From Rhopalosiphum padi (Eukaryota; Arthropoda; Insecta; Hemiptera; Aphididae), in assembly GCF_020882245.1 (NCBI RefSeq), contig NC_083597.1, forward strand, positions 45,300,152-45,364,151: DNA of 64,000 bases, read 5' to 3'. The notes under the pieces are model-generated. The model saw nothing but the letters and a program-made list of their open reading frames with translations, searched no databases and was not told where the DNA came from. This document shows, one piece after another, positions 49,240 through 62,900 of this stretch. Positions within the stretch are counted from its first letter, which is position 1; every line of letters starts with the position of its first letter. The translations under genes and the position numbers were made by a program.

Positions 49240-49710
49240 TGGAGATAACATTTTAATTTCACATCAAATATATTATATTAAATATATGATTATGCCATTA
49301 AATAAAACAAGTTAGAATATGCAATTTTAATATAAACAAAACACAAAATATATTATATTTTTTTTACCGATATTATAAAATAATTACAATATATTTTTGT
49401 TAACTGTTTACTTGGTTACTTATAAACAACACCTGAAGTGTTTATAATTTACGCTGTTTAACCAGACACCAGTTGGTTTTTACTATTTATAATTGATATA
49501 TAACATATTATGTCTGATAGTCTTGAAGACAATTATCACACAATTACGCAACCACGAGTTTAAATTCCTATTGACTAGTATAACTACCGAATAAGTTTGT
49601 AAATATTTATAAGTTTAAATATGTAAGCATTTTTAGTATTGCACGAATATTGTAATTTGTCGCATCTAACTAATCACAAACATAATCTAACAATAAGTAA
49701 CAATGCTAAT
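49240..49710 (-). pseudogene. Decayed partial duplicate of the loqs locus
   Basis: About 49250-49350 resembles 33385-33490, the region beyond the 3' end of loqs; shared words include cattaaataaaaca, gttaga and ttttaatataaac. About 49400-49700 resembles 37475-37895, the loqs first-intron/5' exon and promoter; shared words include ggttacttataaa/ggttatttataaa, cacaattacgcaaccacgag/cacaactacgcgaccgcgag and tgtcgcatctaa. Order and orientation match the parent, but the 4 kb between, with every coding exon, is missing. A spliced retrocopy would keep exons and lose the promoter, so a DNA duplication followed by internal deletion fits better. Confidence 0.6.
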
Positions 49711-52700
49711 CTTTATATCCCATATCTATCCATAAAATTTGAATTATTTTGTGCAAAATAGATACAATTTATTATTTTATGGTATACCTACTGGGGTTCT
49801 GCTTATCAAACCCATATTAATAAACTGGAAGCCACATTGAATTCATTAGTTAAATATCTATCTTATAAGCCAAAATGTTACTTTACATTCTAGACATTTG
49901 CAGTATACAACATAATTTTACAAATAATTAATAATATTACTTAGGTACTGTATCTGTATATTAATGCTTAAGTACGATTAAAATGATGAAATCTTGAGAA
50001 AATATTGGCTTAAGAATTAACATGGAAAAAATGAAGTACATTTAGATGACAATAAAAATATAAAATTTATCAAGCTTGGTATTGGTGACATTAGATAGAC
50101 AAAATAACATGCATGGCGTGAAATAATATCCACTTAATCTCCTAGTATAAGGGGCTGGAGGCTAAACTTTGGTTTTTATTTAAAAATAATTTATATGTGT
50201 ACATTTTGATTCAATAAAATGAAATTAATTATTAATGTTATTAAATTATTGTTTTATCGTATTATTCATATTGCCATAACATTATAGAAGAGATAAACTA
50301 AAAAAATATATTTATAATAGTAATTCTGAATGATTTTCTACACTATAATAATAAGTGCTTAAGTGCTTGAGAATGTGATCACTGATCGGATTGTAATATT
50401 ACGAATTTAACTTCTTTTTGTCTATATGTTCAGAGGGTTCTCCAGGTTTGTAATCGATAATTCAGCAAATACAACGTACAATACAGCTTTTGTATAAAAT
50501 ATTTAACAATATTATACCATAGATGTCTATGGAATAATAAACTGCAATAGAAGTATAAAGCACAAATCAAATAAGAGTGTGCCGATTAATGCCCACACGA
50601 AAATAGGTCATCCGCAGGAAACGATACCATCATATTGTTTATAAAATCATTTCAATTTCCATCTATTTTTTTTTCATATTTTTACATTATTTGTATTTGA
50701 TTTAATAACTTTCAATATCACTGATGATTTGTTCGGGATGTTTAAACACAACGCTTGGATTAACTGTAATTTTTGAAATTTATTTTGTTTATTTATCTTC
50801 AAAGCCCGGTTGAAGTTCTGGATAAATTGTGAATGGAAAAATTGAAAAATTTATTTTCCTTTTTTGACCAATTTTCGACTTTACATACAGTTTGTACGAT
50901 TCGCTACAAATAGCCAATGCTCAATAGGACTGTTTCCAAGCAGAACTTTTTTCAAGGCTAATAAATTATTATAGTTGTATCTAATTCAAAGTATACAATT
51001 CAAAGGATATCATTATACTCAAGAAACACAATTAGTTATTGAATAACATTATAATGTAGTTTATTATACGTATTGTCGTTTTATCAACGATTTTAATTAC
51101 AAGTCATATGTTTATAGTATTATAATTTATAAATCTCTACAATGCAAGTCAGATTTAATATTCTCTGCAGTACTTGAAAACATTATACATACTGTACTGT
51201 CTAAAAAGAATCGTATCAACAATGGAACCAATGCAGGTAGCGTAGGCACCTGTGTATTATGTTCAAAAATCTAACTAAATTAAAGTCTCTTTCATACAGA
51301 GTTATCTGCTGGTCTGTACAGTGCATAAATAAAAACGTCTTGCCCTAGGCCCATCCGCTGTATCAGTGTATTGACAAAAACGGGCTTATTGTTCGTAAAA
51401 TAACATAATGTACGACATAATATTATTATAATGTGTCAGTGCGCCAGTATTATTATAGCACTCGCGCCACTCCATCATTGTTATTCTGTTAGTTGTTGTA
51501 CGCGCGCGATACCGATATCGGCTTGTCAAACAGTATATATAGTGTGCAGTCGCCCCGTCGTCGTTGTTTTTTACGCGTTCAAATAAATACAATATTAATT
51601 CCGTATCGTCTGTTTCCGGAAAAAAAAAATAAATAAACGATAACAGCAGCCGTTTAAAACGTCAAACGCGCACTATACGTTCAATAAATATAATACACGG
51701 CGCTATATACACACGTGCGTGTATAATATATAATAATAATAATATAATACTTTCGAAGTGCAATCCATCTAAATCCACGATACGCCTGAACTAAAATGAA
51801 ATAATATCGTTCTCGACGCGAACCATATAATACAAGAGTACTTATAATAACATAATATACTGTACATTACGTTGTATTATTATATATATATATATATATA
51901 TACGCGCGTATGCCTAGCGCATACACGGCCGCTGATTGATTATCGTATCGACCGCACGTCCGACGTCGTAGGAGTATTAACAGGTGGTCTATGATGCGAG
52001 TACAATAATATAATAATAATAATAATAATATGTTGTACGGCTTACACGCCTTTTGGCTCCCGTGGTCTCGTATATCATGATGCGGATTAGCGGGAAGCTA
52101 GTTTCGCAAGATCCCGTATAATGCCGGTAGTAATGCCGAGACGAGACGTCTAAAACGGTTAAGACTTTAATCCCCGGTAGCTCGCTATCAGGTATCCGTC
52201 GCGACACAACAGTATGATGTCAGACAGGTACTGGGTAGGTACCCTATTGATATACTGACAGTAGTTGTGGTGAGCTTATTATATACTCACGCGGCATCAT
52301 ATTGTTATTACGTATTATATATAGTACGCCGATTAATCGGAAAGTCAGTAACCCTTGTGGCCTAGTTCATAATGCGTAGTAAGAATATTGTTTGGTGCCG
52401 GTTTTTTTTTTTAATATAATGAAATATGGCATAATAATATTTTATAATACCATGGTAAAAACTAAAAGACATTAGTCATAATAATGTCAGATATTACATA
52501 AAAAAAAAAAAACAACTCTAATAATGTGCACTATGTCTTATACCTACCTGTAGTATTATTGTGCTTCTAATTAATTTAAACACACCACACACACACAACA
52601 TGATATATGATCTGTATATTTCTGTATACAACAGTTCTTACCGAATGGGTAGTTGTAATCGTTTCCACCAGAAAGAACAGCGCACATAATATACTATACA

Positions 52701-55700
52701 CATATATGACACATGTTACAAATTATTATTAGAGGTCGGATTTATATTTTCTTAAAACCCTTTAAATATGATGTTTCTATGTTATTAAAAAAAAGAAACA
52801 TATTCTCTTAAAATATCAGATACATGATGTTTTTTGTCCTCAAAAATGCAAAATATTTGCAAAATTATTTAGCTTACATTTATTTTATTTTATAAAAATA
52901 ATTGATACATAAATGGTACATAAAAATAATATGTAATATAATTTATTATTAATTATTTTTCCGAAAAAAATATTTACAGAAGCGAAAATATTGATTTTTA
53001 TTCTCAAATATTCTCTGCATACGCTAAAAACAAATATGTAAAATCATAATAATCCAACCTTTAATTATTATTCATGAGTACATGGATATAAATGTGTATA
53101 TATTGATATTATGTTCACAACTTGTTTGATTGTACATCTCACTCAAATATTTCTCCACTTCGATTGCTATATCATAGTTTTCCATTTGTTATTGGCATAT
53201 ATTAAAACATATTTAAAAATAGACCAATCAAAAGGGGATATGACATAGGCCAAAAGCGATGCGCCGATTACAATTTTTATGAGATCATACCTATACCTAT
53301 TTTGTCACGCTATTCTATTACATGTTATAGGTACATGCAGAAAGTGTTACAGTTCGATCGTCCTTGTTAGTATATTTTTTCCTAATTGACACTTTAGAAA
53401 TATGATTTTGGACAATAATTTGGTAACGTATCGAGATCTACCATGATTATAATATTATAACGTAATTATCTTCGAGGAATGATTATTTATTATATTTTAA
53501 AGTTCAAAAGTAAAATTATGTTGAAACTGCAGTCATATATTATTAGTTATTATTTGAATTTGAATAAGCAAACATCAAAGACATAAAAGCGTTTACTAGT
53601 GTATGCTTTGGTTTTATTAACCTTTCTACGTACCTAAACTTAAAATTAATTAATTTTTTGTCATATATATTTATTAAATTAAATTAACTAAAAATGTTCT
53701 TATTATCCAGGAATACATTTTAGGTACCATTTGTAAAATTATAAGATCATAGAATATTGAAAATATTATAAGTAAAAGAAAAAAACGATTAAGAGTAATT
53801 GCATTTTTTTTTATTTATTCATTTTTTACAATATTATTAACCTGCAATAATTTAAAAAAAACCATTAGGTGGTCGTATATAATAAATACATCAATGATCT
53901 GCACGAGCCCGTATTCATTTATAATATTTAAAACGATTATCACGGACTGTGGTCGTTTCAATTTATATTTACATAAATATTATTATGTAATCGCATATAT
54001 TATACACTTATACATTACAATATATATATTGGTATTTTAAACTGTTATACTAGTTGTTTTTTTATCTACACTTGTGCTCAATGTCATATGATTTTTACTT
54101 ATATTTCGGTAGTAGTTTTTGTTTTTGATTTTTTTTTTTTATAAGCAACTTTTTAGGCAAGGAGGGTTTGAGAAAAACCTAGAAATCATATAAATTATTT
54201 AACTAGTAACACCAGGTTGTCACAAACCTGTAACATAATATTTCTATCCATAAACGAGTAAATTAACTATTAAATAACTTGTTAATTGATTTATGGTTCA
54301 TTAATCATTATAATTAATGATAATTTTACCGGCTGACATTAAACATGATAATAATATAAGAACAATATATGTTAACGTTTATTCAACATTCAATAAAGAG
54401 ATTAAGTTCGTGTTGGTTATTTAATAATAAGTTCTTAAACTTTAATAATACTCGTTACTAATAATTAGGTTATAATTACTTATAAACATATTAAATAAGT
54501 TTATTGGGAATTCGAGGATATCATACTCACCCACGCACACAAAATAATGCTATACTCGCAACAGAATTTTAAATGCGCGCAAATGCAGTACCTCAAAAAA
54601 ACTCTCGCCCAAATTATCCCACTAGGTAACTTATTCAATTTTAGGTCATTAATGTTTATTTTTCACACAATACATATAGAAAATATTATTATTATATAGT
54701 AATATAAATTATAAAAAATAAAAAATAAATCGCATAATATTGGTAACTCATTATATGATTATTTAATATAAAATACTTGTCATACGTGTTTTAGTGTTAA
54801 TAATTACTAATGGAAATATAATACGGTATGCTATTTTCATTTATTTGATGCCATCTCCAGTACCTACTTTGCCACTGGCTCTTTTTAAAGATTATCATCC
54901 GATATCTCTTTATATTCACGGTTCAAGCAATTAACCATAAACTGTACTGCGCGCAATATATATATATATAGCATTATTTCCAACGCAGTAGAAGACCATA
55001 TAGATGGTTGAATAATGTATAAATAAACAATTTTATTTATTTACATGCGCATAATATTGTAAATATTATAATTATTACCAATCATCAATTTCGCACTGTC
55101 ACGTCGTCCGGTCACCGGCAATCGTGTAGCACGAGTTGTAATAAGTTATTATAATTTATTACTGTAATAATCTAACATTTATTCATATTTATTAATATTC
55201 ACAGCTATTATATTTCGGTTTTTTACGCCGGGATGTTATTTGCATGTTATTTTGTTTACCTGCAGCATGAGTTGTTGGAATAGGTATATTCCCCCGGTTA
55301 CCGATTGACAATATTAATATCGTGTTCGATGCACTCCTATAGCTGTTCAAAAAAAAAAAATAAAAAAAAAGCGCAAAACGACAAGAGTTCATGCGGCGCA
55401 AAATAATATAATAGTTGACGGAAACGGGGCTATTTTATTATTTAGGTATATATACGGAGTCCCGACGATGAATCGTTGCGATAAATAATTGTGAGCCTGT
55501 GGAGTGCTTTGATAACCACGGATAATTGAATAATTCAATTATACGACTGTGTGTGTGTGTGTGTGTATGTGTGTTCGCACGACACTGTATATTATATTCC
55601 GAGCGATGACAATAAAACGCACTCCGATATTGTACGCGGGGTACAGATTAAAAGGGTTCTACACGTGTGGCACCGACGGAAAAAATATTGGATTTGTATC

Positions 55701-56781
55701 CCGTCCTCCACACTCGTGTTCAGATTTCAAATTTTGGTGGATAAAAAAAAAAAATAAAATAATTCGTCAAAACGTCAATGTCGACCATACGTTTAACTGT
55801 TTTTGGTATTTTGCGATTCATTCCGCTCCGGTGGTGCAACAGAAAACGCTGCACATTATTTGCCATCGGGTGTGCGAAAGTGGACGGCGAAACGTATAGT
55901 CACATTAATTCGCAGGCAATAATATCATAAAATGCATAGTGGAAATAATAATTAGTAATACACGATAAGTATTACTTTATAAAATGCATCTTCTTTGCGA
56001 TTCAATTTATGCGGCGTACAAAAAAAAAAAAAAATTCTAAAATCGAGTCTCCTTCAAGAAACAATACAATTCAAGATAGGTATAATATACGCGATGGCGT
56101 CGTTTAAATATATTTTATCAATTTTTATTAAATATAAATAACAATTAAAAGGAATAATTATATATATGTTCAAATAGTAATACACAATAGTATAATGATC
56201 GTTCGTATAATCTTTGTTCGCATGATTTCTGAAAAGATGTACACACGAATAGAGCTTATAATATTATATATAAATATAAATATAATTATTTATCATAACA
56301 TAACATGTACGTTACACAGACATAATATATATACACTGAAAATAATAATAATAAAAATAATCAACATAAATTGCCTATCAACAAAAAATAATTTGGACGA
56401 AATTAAAAAAAAAAAAGGTAGAAATGTCACGAGGGAATGTTTTGTTCGTCGTATAACCGCAATACTGTTTAAGTACAATTGTATAGTTTATAATACATAG
56501 AGATAATAATTATTCAAATGACAATATATATATAGTTTACATAAAAAAGAACGCGTATTATTTACAAGTCGCTGGATTTGTTTGAGCGCGACAACGTTTC
56601 GTTTTGTTCGAACAAAGGTATACATGTTAATAATAATCGTAAAAACAAAACTACCATCGACGAAGCGTGGAAGTTTTGTAATGGGTAAAATTTTGATCAA
56701 AACAAAAAAAAATTAATAAAAAACAAAATAATAATAATAATATAGGAAGTAATTCTAATGTAATTTTTTCGTTAGAAGTCT
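49711..56781. other. Noncoding DNA between loqs relic and Pgant9
   Basis: No gene recognised. CpG-richer patches occur near 51470-51990 and 52060-52220, with (TA)n at 51880-51902 and (GT)n at 55549-55574. The frame at 55549-55899 begins inside the (GT)n and shows no family similarity. The part next to 56781 is expected to be Pgant9 3' UTR. Confidence 0.5.
55549..55574. repeat. (GT)n microsatellite
   Basis: About 12 GT units with one interruption (tatg). Confidence 0.85.
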
Positions 56782-56946
56782 TTAATGCCTCATGTGACTG
56801 TCCTCGGTAGCCAACGTCGCGTTATAGTTTTCAAACTGCCACATTTGCTTAGGCAACATTAAGTCACATTCTTCCATGAGCAGCTTGTCTTTGGCGCTAT
56901 TGATGGTCAGACACTTTCTACTGCTACCGTGCCGTAGCTGTTTAGT
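56782..56946 (-). CDS. Pgant9: Pgant9 terminal exon: lectin gamma subdomain
   Basis: Acceptor cactttttag, 54 codons and TAA at 56782-56784. Encodes TKQLRHGSSRKCLTINSAKD, then KLLMEECDLMLPKQMWQF. The usual Asp after CL is Thr here, so the gamma site may not bind sugar. Confidence 0.92.
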   Translation of the reverse strand, partial: TKQLRHGSSRKCLTINSAKDKLLMEECDLMLPKQMWQFENYNATLATEDSHMRH

Positions 56947-59900
56947 CTAAAAAAGTGTCCAAAGAAATACATTAGTAAACAATTTTGATTGTGAAATTTA
57001 AAAATTTAGAATAGAAAATGTAAAGACCGATACAAATTGAATCTATTAAATGTTTATACATTTTAAATTAGAGAAAAATGAAGAATTCGGAATCGAAAAA
57101 TCAATTTGATATTGTTACTCATTCCTAACTTTAAGACGCTTAGTTAAGTTTAATGTGACCCTTAGCGATCGCTAAGAAATGTATCTACACCATTTCATTG
57201 AACAATTTTATTATTTAAAAACGCGTTATTCAATCACTGTCAAACATGTACTAGTTTTCTAAAATAACTTTGTGTTTCTTTTTTTAGTATGTATAAAAAG
57301 TCGAACCCTTTATTTTTCAAATACCTTTGTTTTCAACAAAGATAAAAAAAATTAATGTTTGTATGAATAAAAACGAATATTGATACGAAACAACGAAGTA
57401 TTGTATATTATACACTGCCACAAAAAAAAAAAAAAAAACAACTGACGGTTATTTATAAGTTTATAACACTACTGGTAAAAATAATACCATAGCTGTTTGA
57501 TCAATTGTCAGCTTTTATTATTATTATTATTATTATTTTTTGTACAAATGTTTGTATATTCACCTACTTTTAACATACAAACACTTTTTTTTCACACGAT
57601 TAAATTATTATTACTATACATAAAGACATTTCATAGAATTTTTGTAATCATTAAGAAAATTTGGACCTTTGTTATCGATTAAATTCGAAGAATTTCAGTC
57701 TATATATTGTGTAAGCCATAACACAAACATGAAAAATTACATAAAATACAATTTCTTTTTGATATAAATATAAAACATCCAATAATATTCAAAATATAAT
57801 TAAACTTGTAGGCACTGCAACATATTATAATGTACAGCTGTACTTAAAAAAATTATTCAACAATACTCACTTTATGGTCGTAGTTCCAATATTGGTTACC
57901 CTTAGACCCGTGGCACGGATACAAGATTACATCGTTGCCAGCGTAGTCCAAGCACGACTCGTCCCTCCTGATCTCGCCGATCTTACTGAGCATCCAGTAC
58001 TAAAGATATTTAGCATATAACACGAAATTAGTATAATTAGTCATGTTGCGCGTGAGGACATTATTTAAACGAACAGGTCGGCCGAGTACGGTAAAACCAA
58101 CATCCAGGGAAAAATGTTTTTCAGACAAATAAAATTACTCATACTTATGTATATATGTAATATACACATACACACGCGCGTCGATGTTATATAAATATAT
58201 ATGATATATATATTATTTTCGCGTGTGTATGTTATAGTATAAAGTTAAATATAAAGTAAACAGGAGGAAGATGATAATAATAACATGAGGAACGTGCATG
58301 CATTTGTGTATTAATAAAATATTATAATAGCTTTTAAAATTACTGTATTTTTTTATAGAATATAATTTTTTTAAGAACTACTACGACTTGATCGCGCTAT
58401 GTCGTACGCATACGCGCTCATGCATGCAGTTTAACAAACGCGTTACATATACAAAAAGCCACCGTTTCTACTAGGTATTTAATAAGAATTATGACACTGA
58501 TTCAAGTAGATACTTTATATTGTACTCATTATTATCGTTGTGTCATTTTAAGTCATGCAGTGGTTGTTAGATCTCGAGAAAAAAGAGTTATTATTAGTTT
58601 GCGCGCACCCCCCGCCAAAAAAAACCTATACAGGTACAGAATAATTCATCAAGCATTCTCAATCTGATTTTTTCTTTTAGTAATTAATTATTTTTTTTAA
58701 TTTTTACAATTTTTAAGTATATTTAATGCCATATTTCTAATTATATGAATTTTTTTCAACATTTATTGATTTTCAAGTAGAAATAAAAACTTTTTATTTT
58801 CAAATGAGAACCTTTTTTACTCCAAATCATGTAGAAAATGTTGATGTCATCTACATTTAAATTTGAATGAGTCATTTCTGAGTTATTTAAATTTATATCG
58901 ATACTAACGATAATATTCCTTAAAAATAGTTTTAAAATATTATAAACTAGATTTAATATTGTATCTAGTATTGATTATACTCGGAACATATTTATAAATT
59001 ATAAAATGTTGATTAATTAATATCAATCACATTGAATTACACAAAGTTGAATAATTCAGAAACTACTCGTTTACATTTTTATTTAAATGTAATATAAAAT
59101 AATAATAATAAGAAGAAAAATCATCTACTTACTTAATAATTTACAGCAAAAAGGTTGATTATCATTTGGAAAAAAAAGTTTTTATACAAGAATATCGTCA
59201 GATTTTGAACGAAAAATGTATTTGGGAGTGACTTTTTTGGTGTAGGCATATGTATTTTAATAAGATAGTATTATACTGTTGAAATGTTATCTATAAGTAC
59301 GTAATATCATCTTGCACCTGTACTTTCCATAGAAATGGATAATACAAACTACAATGAATATATTGAAATCATTCTACGATCATTGATTGTCGTGCGTGAA
59401 CATAAAAACATTATTATCTACGAGTATGTTATCATTGCGTCATCGTCAAATGGCACAATTGCCACCCTCTTTCATTAAAGATCCGACGATTTTTGAAACG
59501 CTCTTACAACTATAATGCATGTACGTAATACGATATGAATGTGTTAGGGTTGTGTTTAGGACGCGTCGGATGTACGAGCAGATGGAGCAAAAAAAAAAAA
59601 GCAAATAATTATACCACCACCAAGGTTAAAAAATGTGAACAAAACTACAGCGAACGCATACAAGATCGTGGTTTTGTTTAAAACAAGAACTCTTTCTCAG
59701 TTGAATTTTTTATTGTATAGAATATTTAATTATACATCTTATTAAAGCTAATAAAAAAAACCATAAGTCACTCATTTTCTCTATTTATATTTTGATATAG
59801 AGCATCATGTACAATATTTTTATTCATTAGTCTCAATTGATTGTTACCACAACTTGTTAAAATATATAAAGTTGGAAAATATAATGTTGGGAAATTAATA

Positions 59901-62900
59901 TATTAAATATATATATGGTCTGCTTCAAAGATAAAATTAAAAAGTTAAAATTCTCATTTAAAAAAAAAATATAAGCATTCAAAACCACTACACCAATAAT
60001 TTTAGTTTCATTTAAATTTTAATATTTTTAAAATGAGTGAACAATGTAAAAAAAATATCCTGTATGCGTTAGCTTCAATCTTAAAACGTGGAAAGTATTT
60101 GTCAACGTATAATATACTTATATATTTATACAGGTATATATACAATGTACTAGAAAATGGGTCGATGCGTTTTGATACCGAATTGTAACGAGAGTAGAAA
60201 TGGCGCGCGAGTTTAATCCGAAAAACTTTTGGAAAATGGTATAGGCATATTATTATAATAAAATGTATTGCATACGCACAGACACTGCGTAATGGGATTT
60301 TATTTTTTGCTCTCAAACTAGAAGCTTTTTTTTAATTTTCGGATTACCAGCACCAATAGCTGATGTTATGCGAAAATGTTTTAGTCAACGCATATGCAAA
60401 CTACGCACAACAAATCGTTAATCGATCTATTCGGTATTTATGTTTTAATATACCGTGAGTGTATGTGATTTTTACCTGATTGCCACCTTGTTGGTGGCAC
60501 TGCCACAAATTGACGGGCTTGTTGGCATCGCCTTTCGAGTCTACGCACATATTCGACACAACGTTTTTTATCTAAAATGTGGGGTTAAAAAAATAAAACA
60601 AAACAAAACAATATGAATACAAGCGAATTACAATAGAAATGCATGGAAGAACGCGTAACTATACGTTCAAACCAGGCGAGAATGTCATGTTGTAAGTATA
60701 CATGGGTTTGGTTATAGTTATAGGTTAAAGTCATTACTCATCATAATCTATGAATATGATACAATTTGTGCGTTTATATTATAAGTCTCTACTACGCATG
60801 CACAGTGCACAGGATTCACCTAACGTTTATTCTGTTAAAAAACCAAAAACGGATCATCGTCACTCTAAAACAAAAGTGTAAGCAGGACGCACAAAAGACA
60901 GGAAAACTTTACGACAGGACGTGTTGATTCGTATTGTACCGGCTCGACCTCGACAATCCTGTATGCAAAATTGCAAAACAGGCCTCTTTGCCGTAAATGA
61001 GAGGTAATATTCCCACCTGATTGCCACCCATTTTGTGACAGGGGTATAGTCCAGCCGGTTTGTTGAGGTCGGTCTTTCTGGCTGGTGAGTCCAGACAAGT
61101 TTTGTTGCCGTATCCTAAATTGCGCACCTGATTCCCAATACACAAATTTAAATAAAATACGTTTAAAATATTACACACAATTAATATAGATTATATTAGA
61201 TATATTATACCAGACGTGGATCAAATATGTTAAATAACAGCGAGCTGTTAAACTATCCAGAAAATTTTTGTCGATGCACAATTTCAAAATAATTTTATCA
61301 AATTTACGAAACTAACGTTTAAAATAAACATATCGAATTAATCATTGTATAGGAATATTTATTAGCATCGTGTTTTTTACTTTTTAATTTCATATAAAAA
61401 TAATATTCATATTTAAACGTTACTGTTGATTAAACAAATGTTATTTTACTGATAAATGATTTACAACAATATATCCTATAGGTCGGTAATTATTTAAAGT
61501 AGTTGGTGTAATTAATTTATTAATATTTTCAATGTTTATATAAAGAGAGAATATTTCCATGTAAAACAATTTAATTGCATCAATTTGTTTTAAAATATTT
61601 GTATAACATTCGATAGGGTCTGTAGGGATTGGTTTTGTATTTTGTTTGTTACATTAAACAAGGTTAGGTATGTGAAGCATAAAAACGTAAAATAAAAATT
61701 ATAGTAGGATATAAGTAATTCGATGTTTTAAAACGGTGTACTTACCGAAGAAAAAAAAATTGTTATTTATAATGCCTACTATTTGTATACTAAGTACTTA
61801 TATATTGTGATGGGTTTGAATTATTTGTAAATATTATATAATTTCGTTTATGTATGTCCGATATTGTATGTTAAATAAATACAAAGTTAATGAAAAATAA
61901 ATGTGGTCGGAACAAAAGTTTGAAAATGTTTTATCTGATGAAGAGAAATCCACTTAGAAAAGAACTGGACAGTAATTGTTTTCTGTGGGTCAATGAAATG
62001 AAACACATACGAAGTAGTATTTTCCAATCAAAGAAAATAAGAAAATATTACTGGGGTCTAGGAAGTTTGTAAGATAAACTTATTTCCCTAAAAACTTTTA
62101 TGTGCACATGAGAGATGATGACTGTGACCTAAGTATATATTCCCATTTTCCAAGTCTCGAACACGATGTATGTTTTTTTACCTCTCCAGACGCTACAGCG
62201 TCGCCTGGTATGAAAAGTTCTGGGTATATGTTCTCCAAATACCATTTGAACGACTTGCACTTCAACTTCCTTCTTAGTTCTTTGCGAGACGTAATGTCAC
62301 CGTAATCACCCTGTGTCAAATAAAATTATGTCTGTTGTATAATTAAAATTAGTAAAATATATACTTAAAGATAGCAAAATTTAGTACTTATAAATTTATT
62401 GAACGTATTTATTTATAATGTAAATTTAAAATTAATAAGTGTACAATGTGTACATATCAGCTTTAACGCGATGGATTTATTAAATAAGGTTATATTCAAT
62501 TATTCGAAATCAAACTTCGTGGCTGTGGTTGTTTTATTGTAAATATGAAGGAATTGTACGAGTATTATAATGTTTATGTATTGTCCTTCTCGAATACAGT
62601 CTCAGCCAATTAATATATTTATGCTTTAAATAGCATTGAGTAAATAACTGTTGTTGATTTATTCAAAGTTTAATCGCGTGGCGAGTGAATATCACTCGGG
62701 CAGATTTCTTTAAGCCGACATCAAAAATAATATTATTGTAATATTGACATACACTGATTGTTTATCGACCAGGAAATAATAATATTATATTGTTATTGGG
62801 AAAATTCAATTTTATTTATATTTCTATAATATTCAAGGTCCAATGTTTTTATTTTGATGTTGAGTAACGATTATCATAAAAACCATAACTAAAACAAATT

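Noticed and set aside
55549..55899. 116-residue frame starting MCVCVCMCV
   Set aside because: It starts inside a (GT)n microsatellite and shows no domain or splice context.
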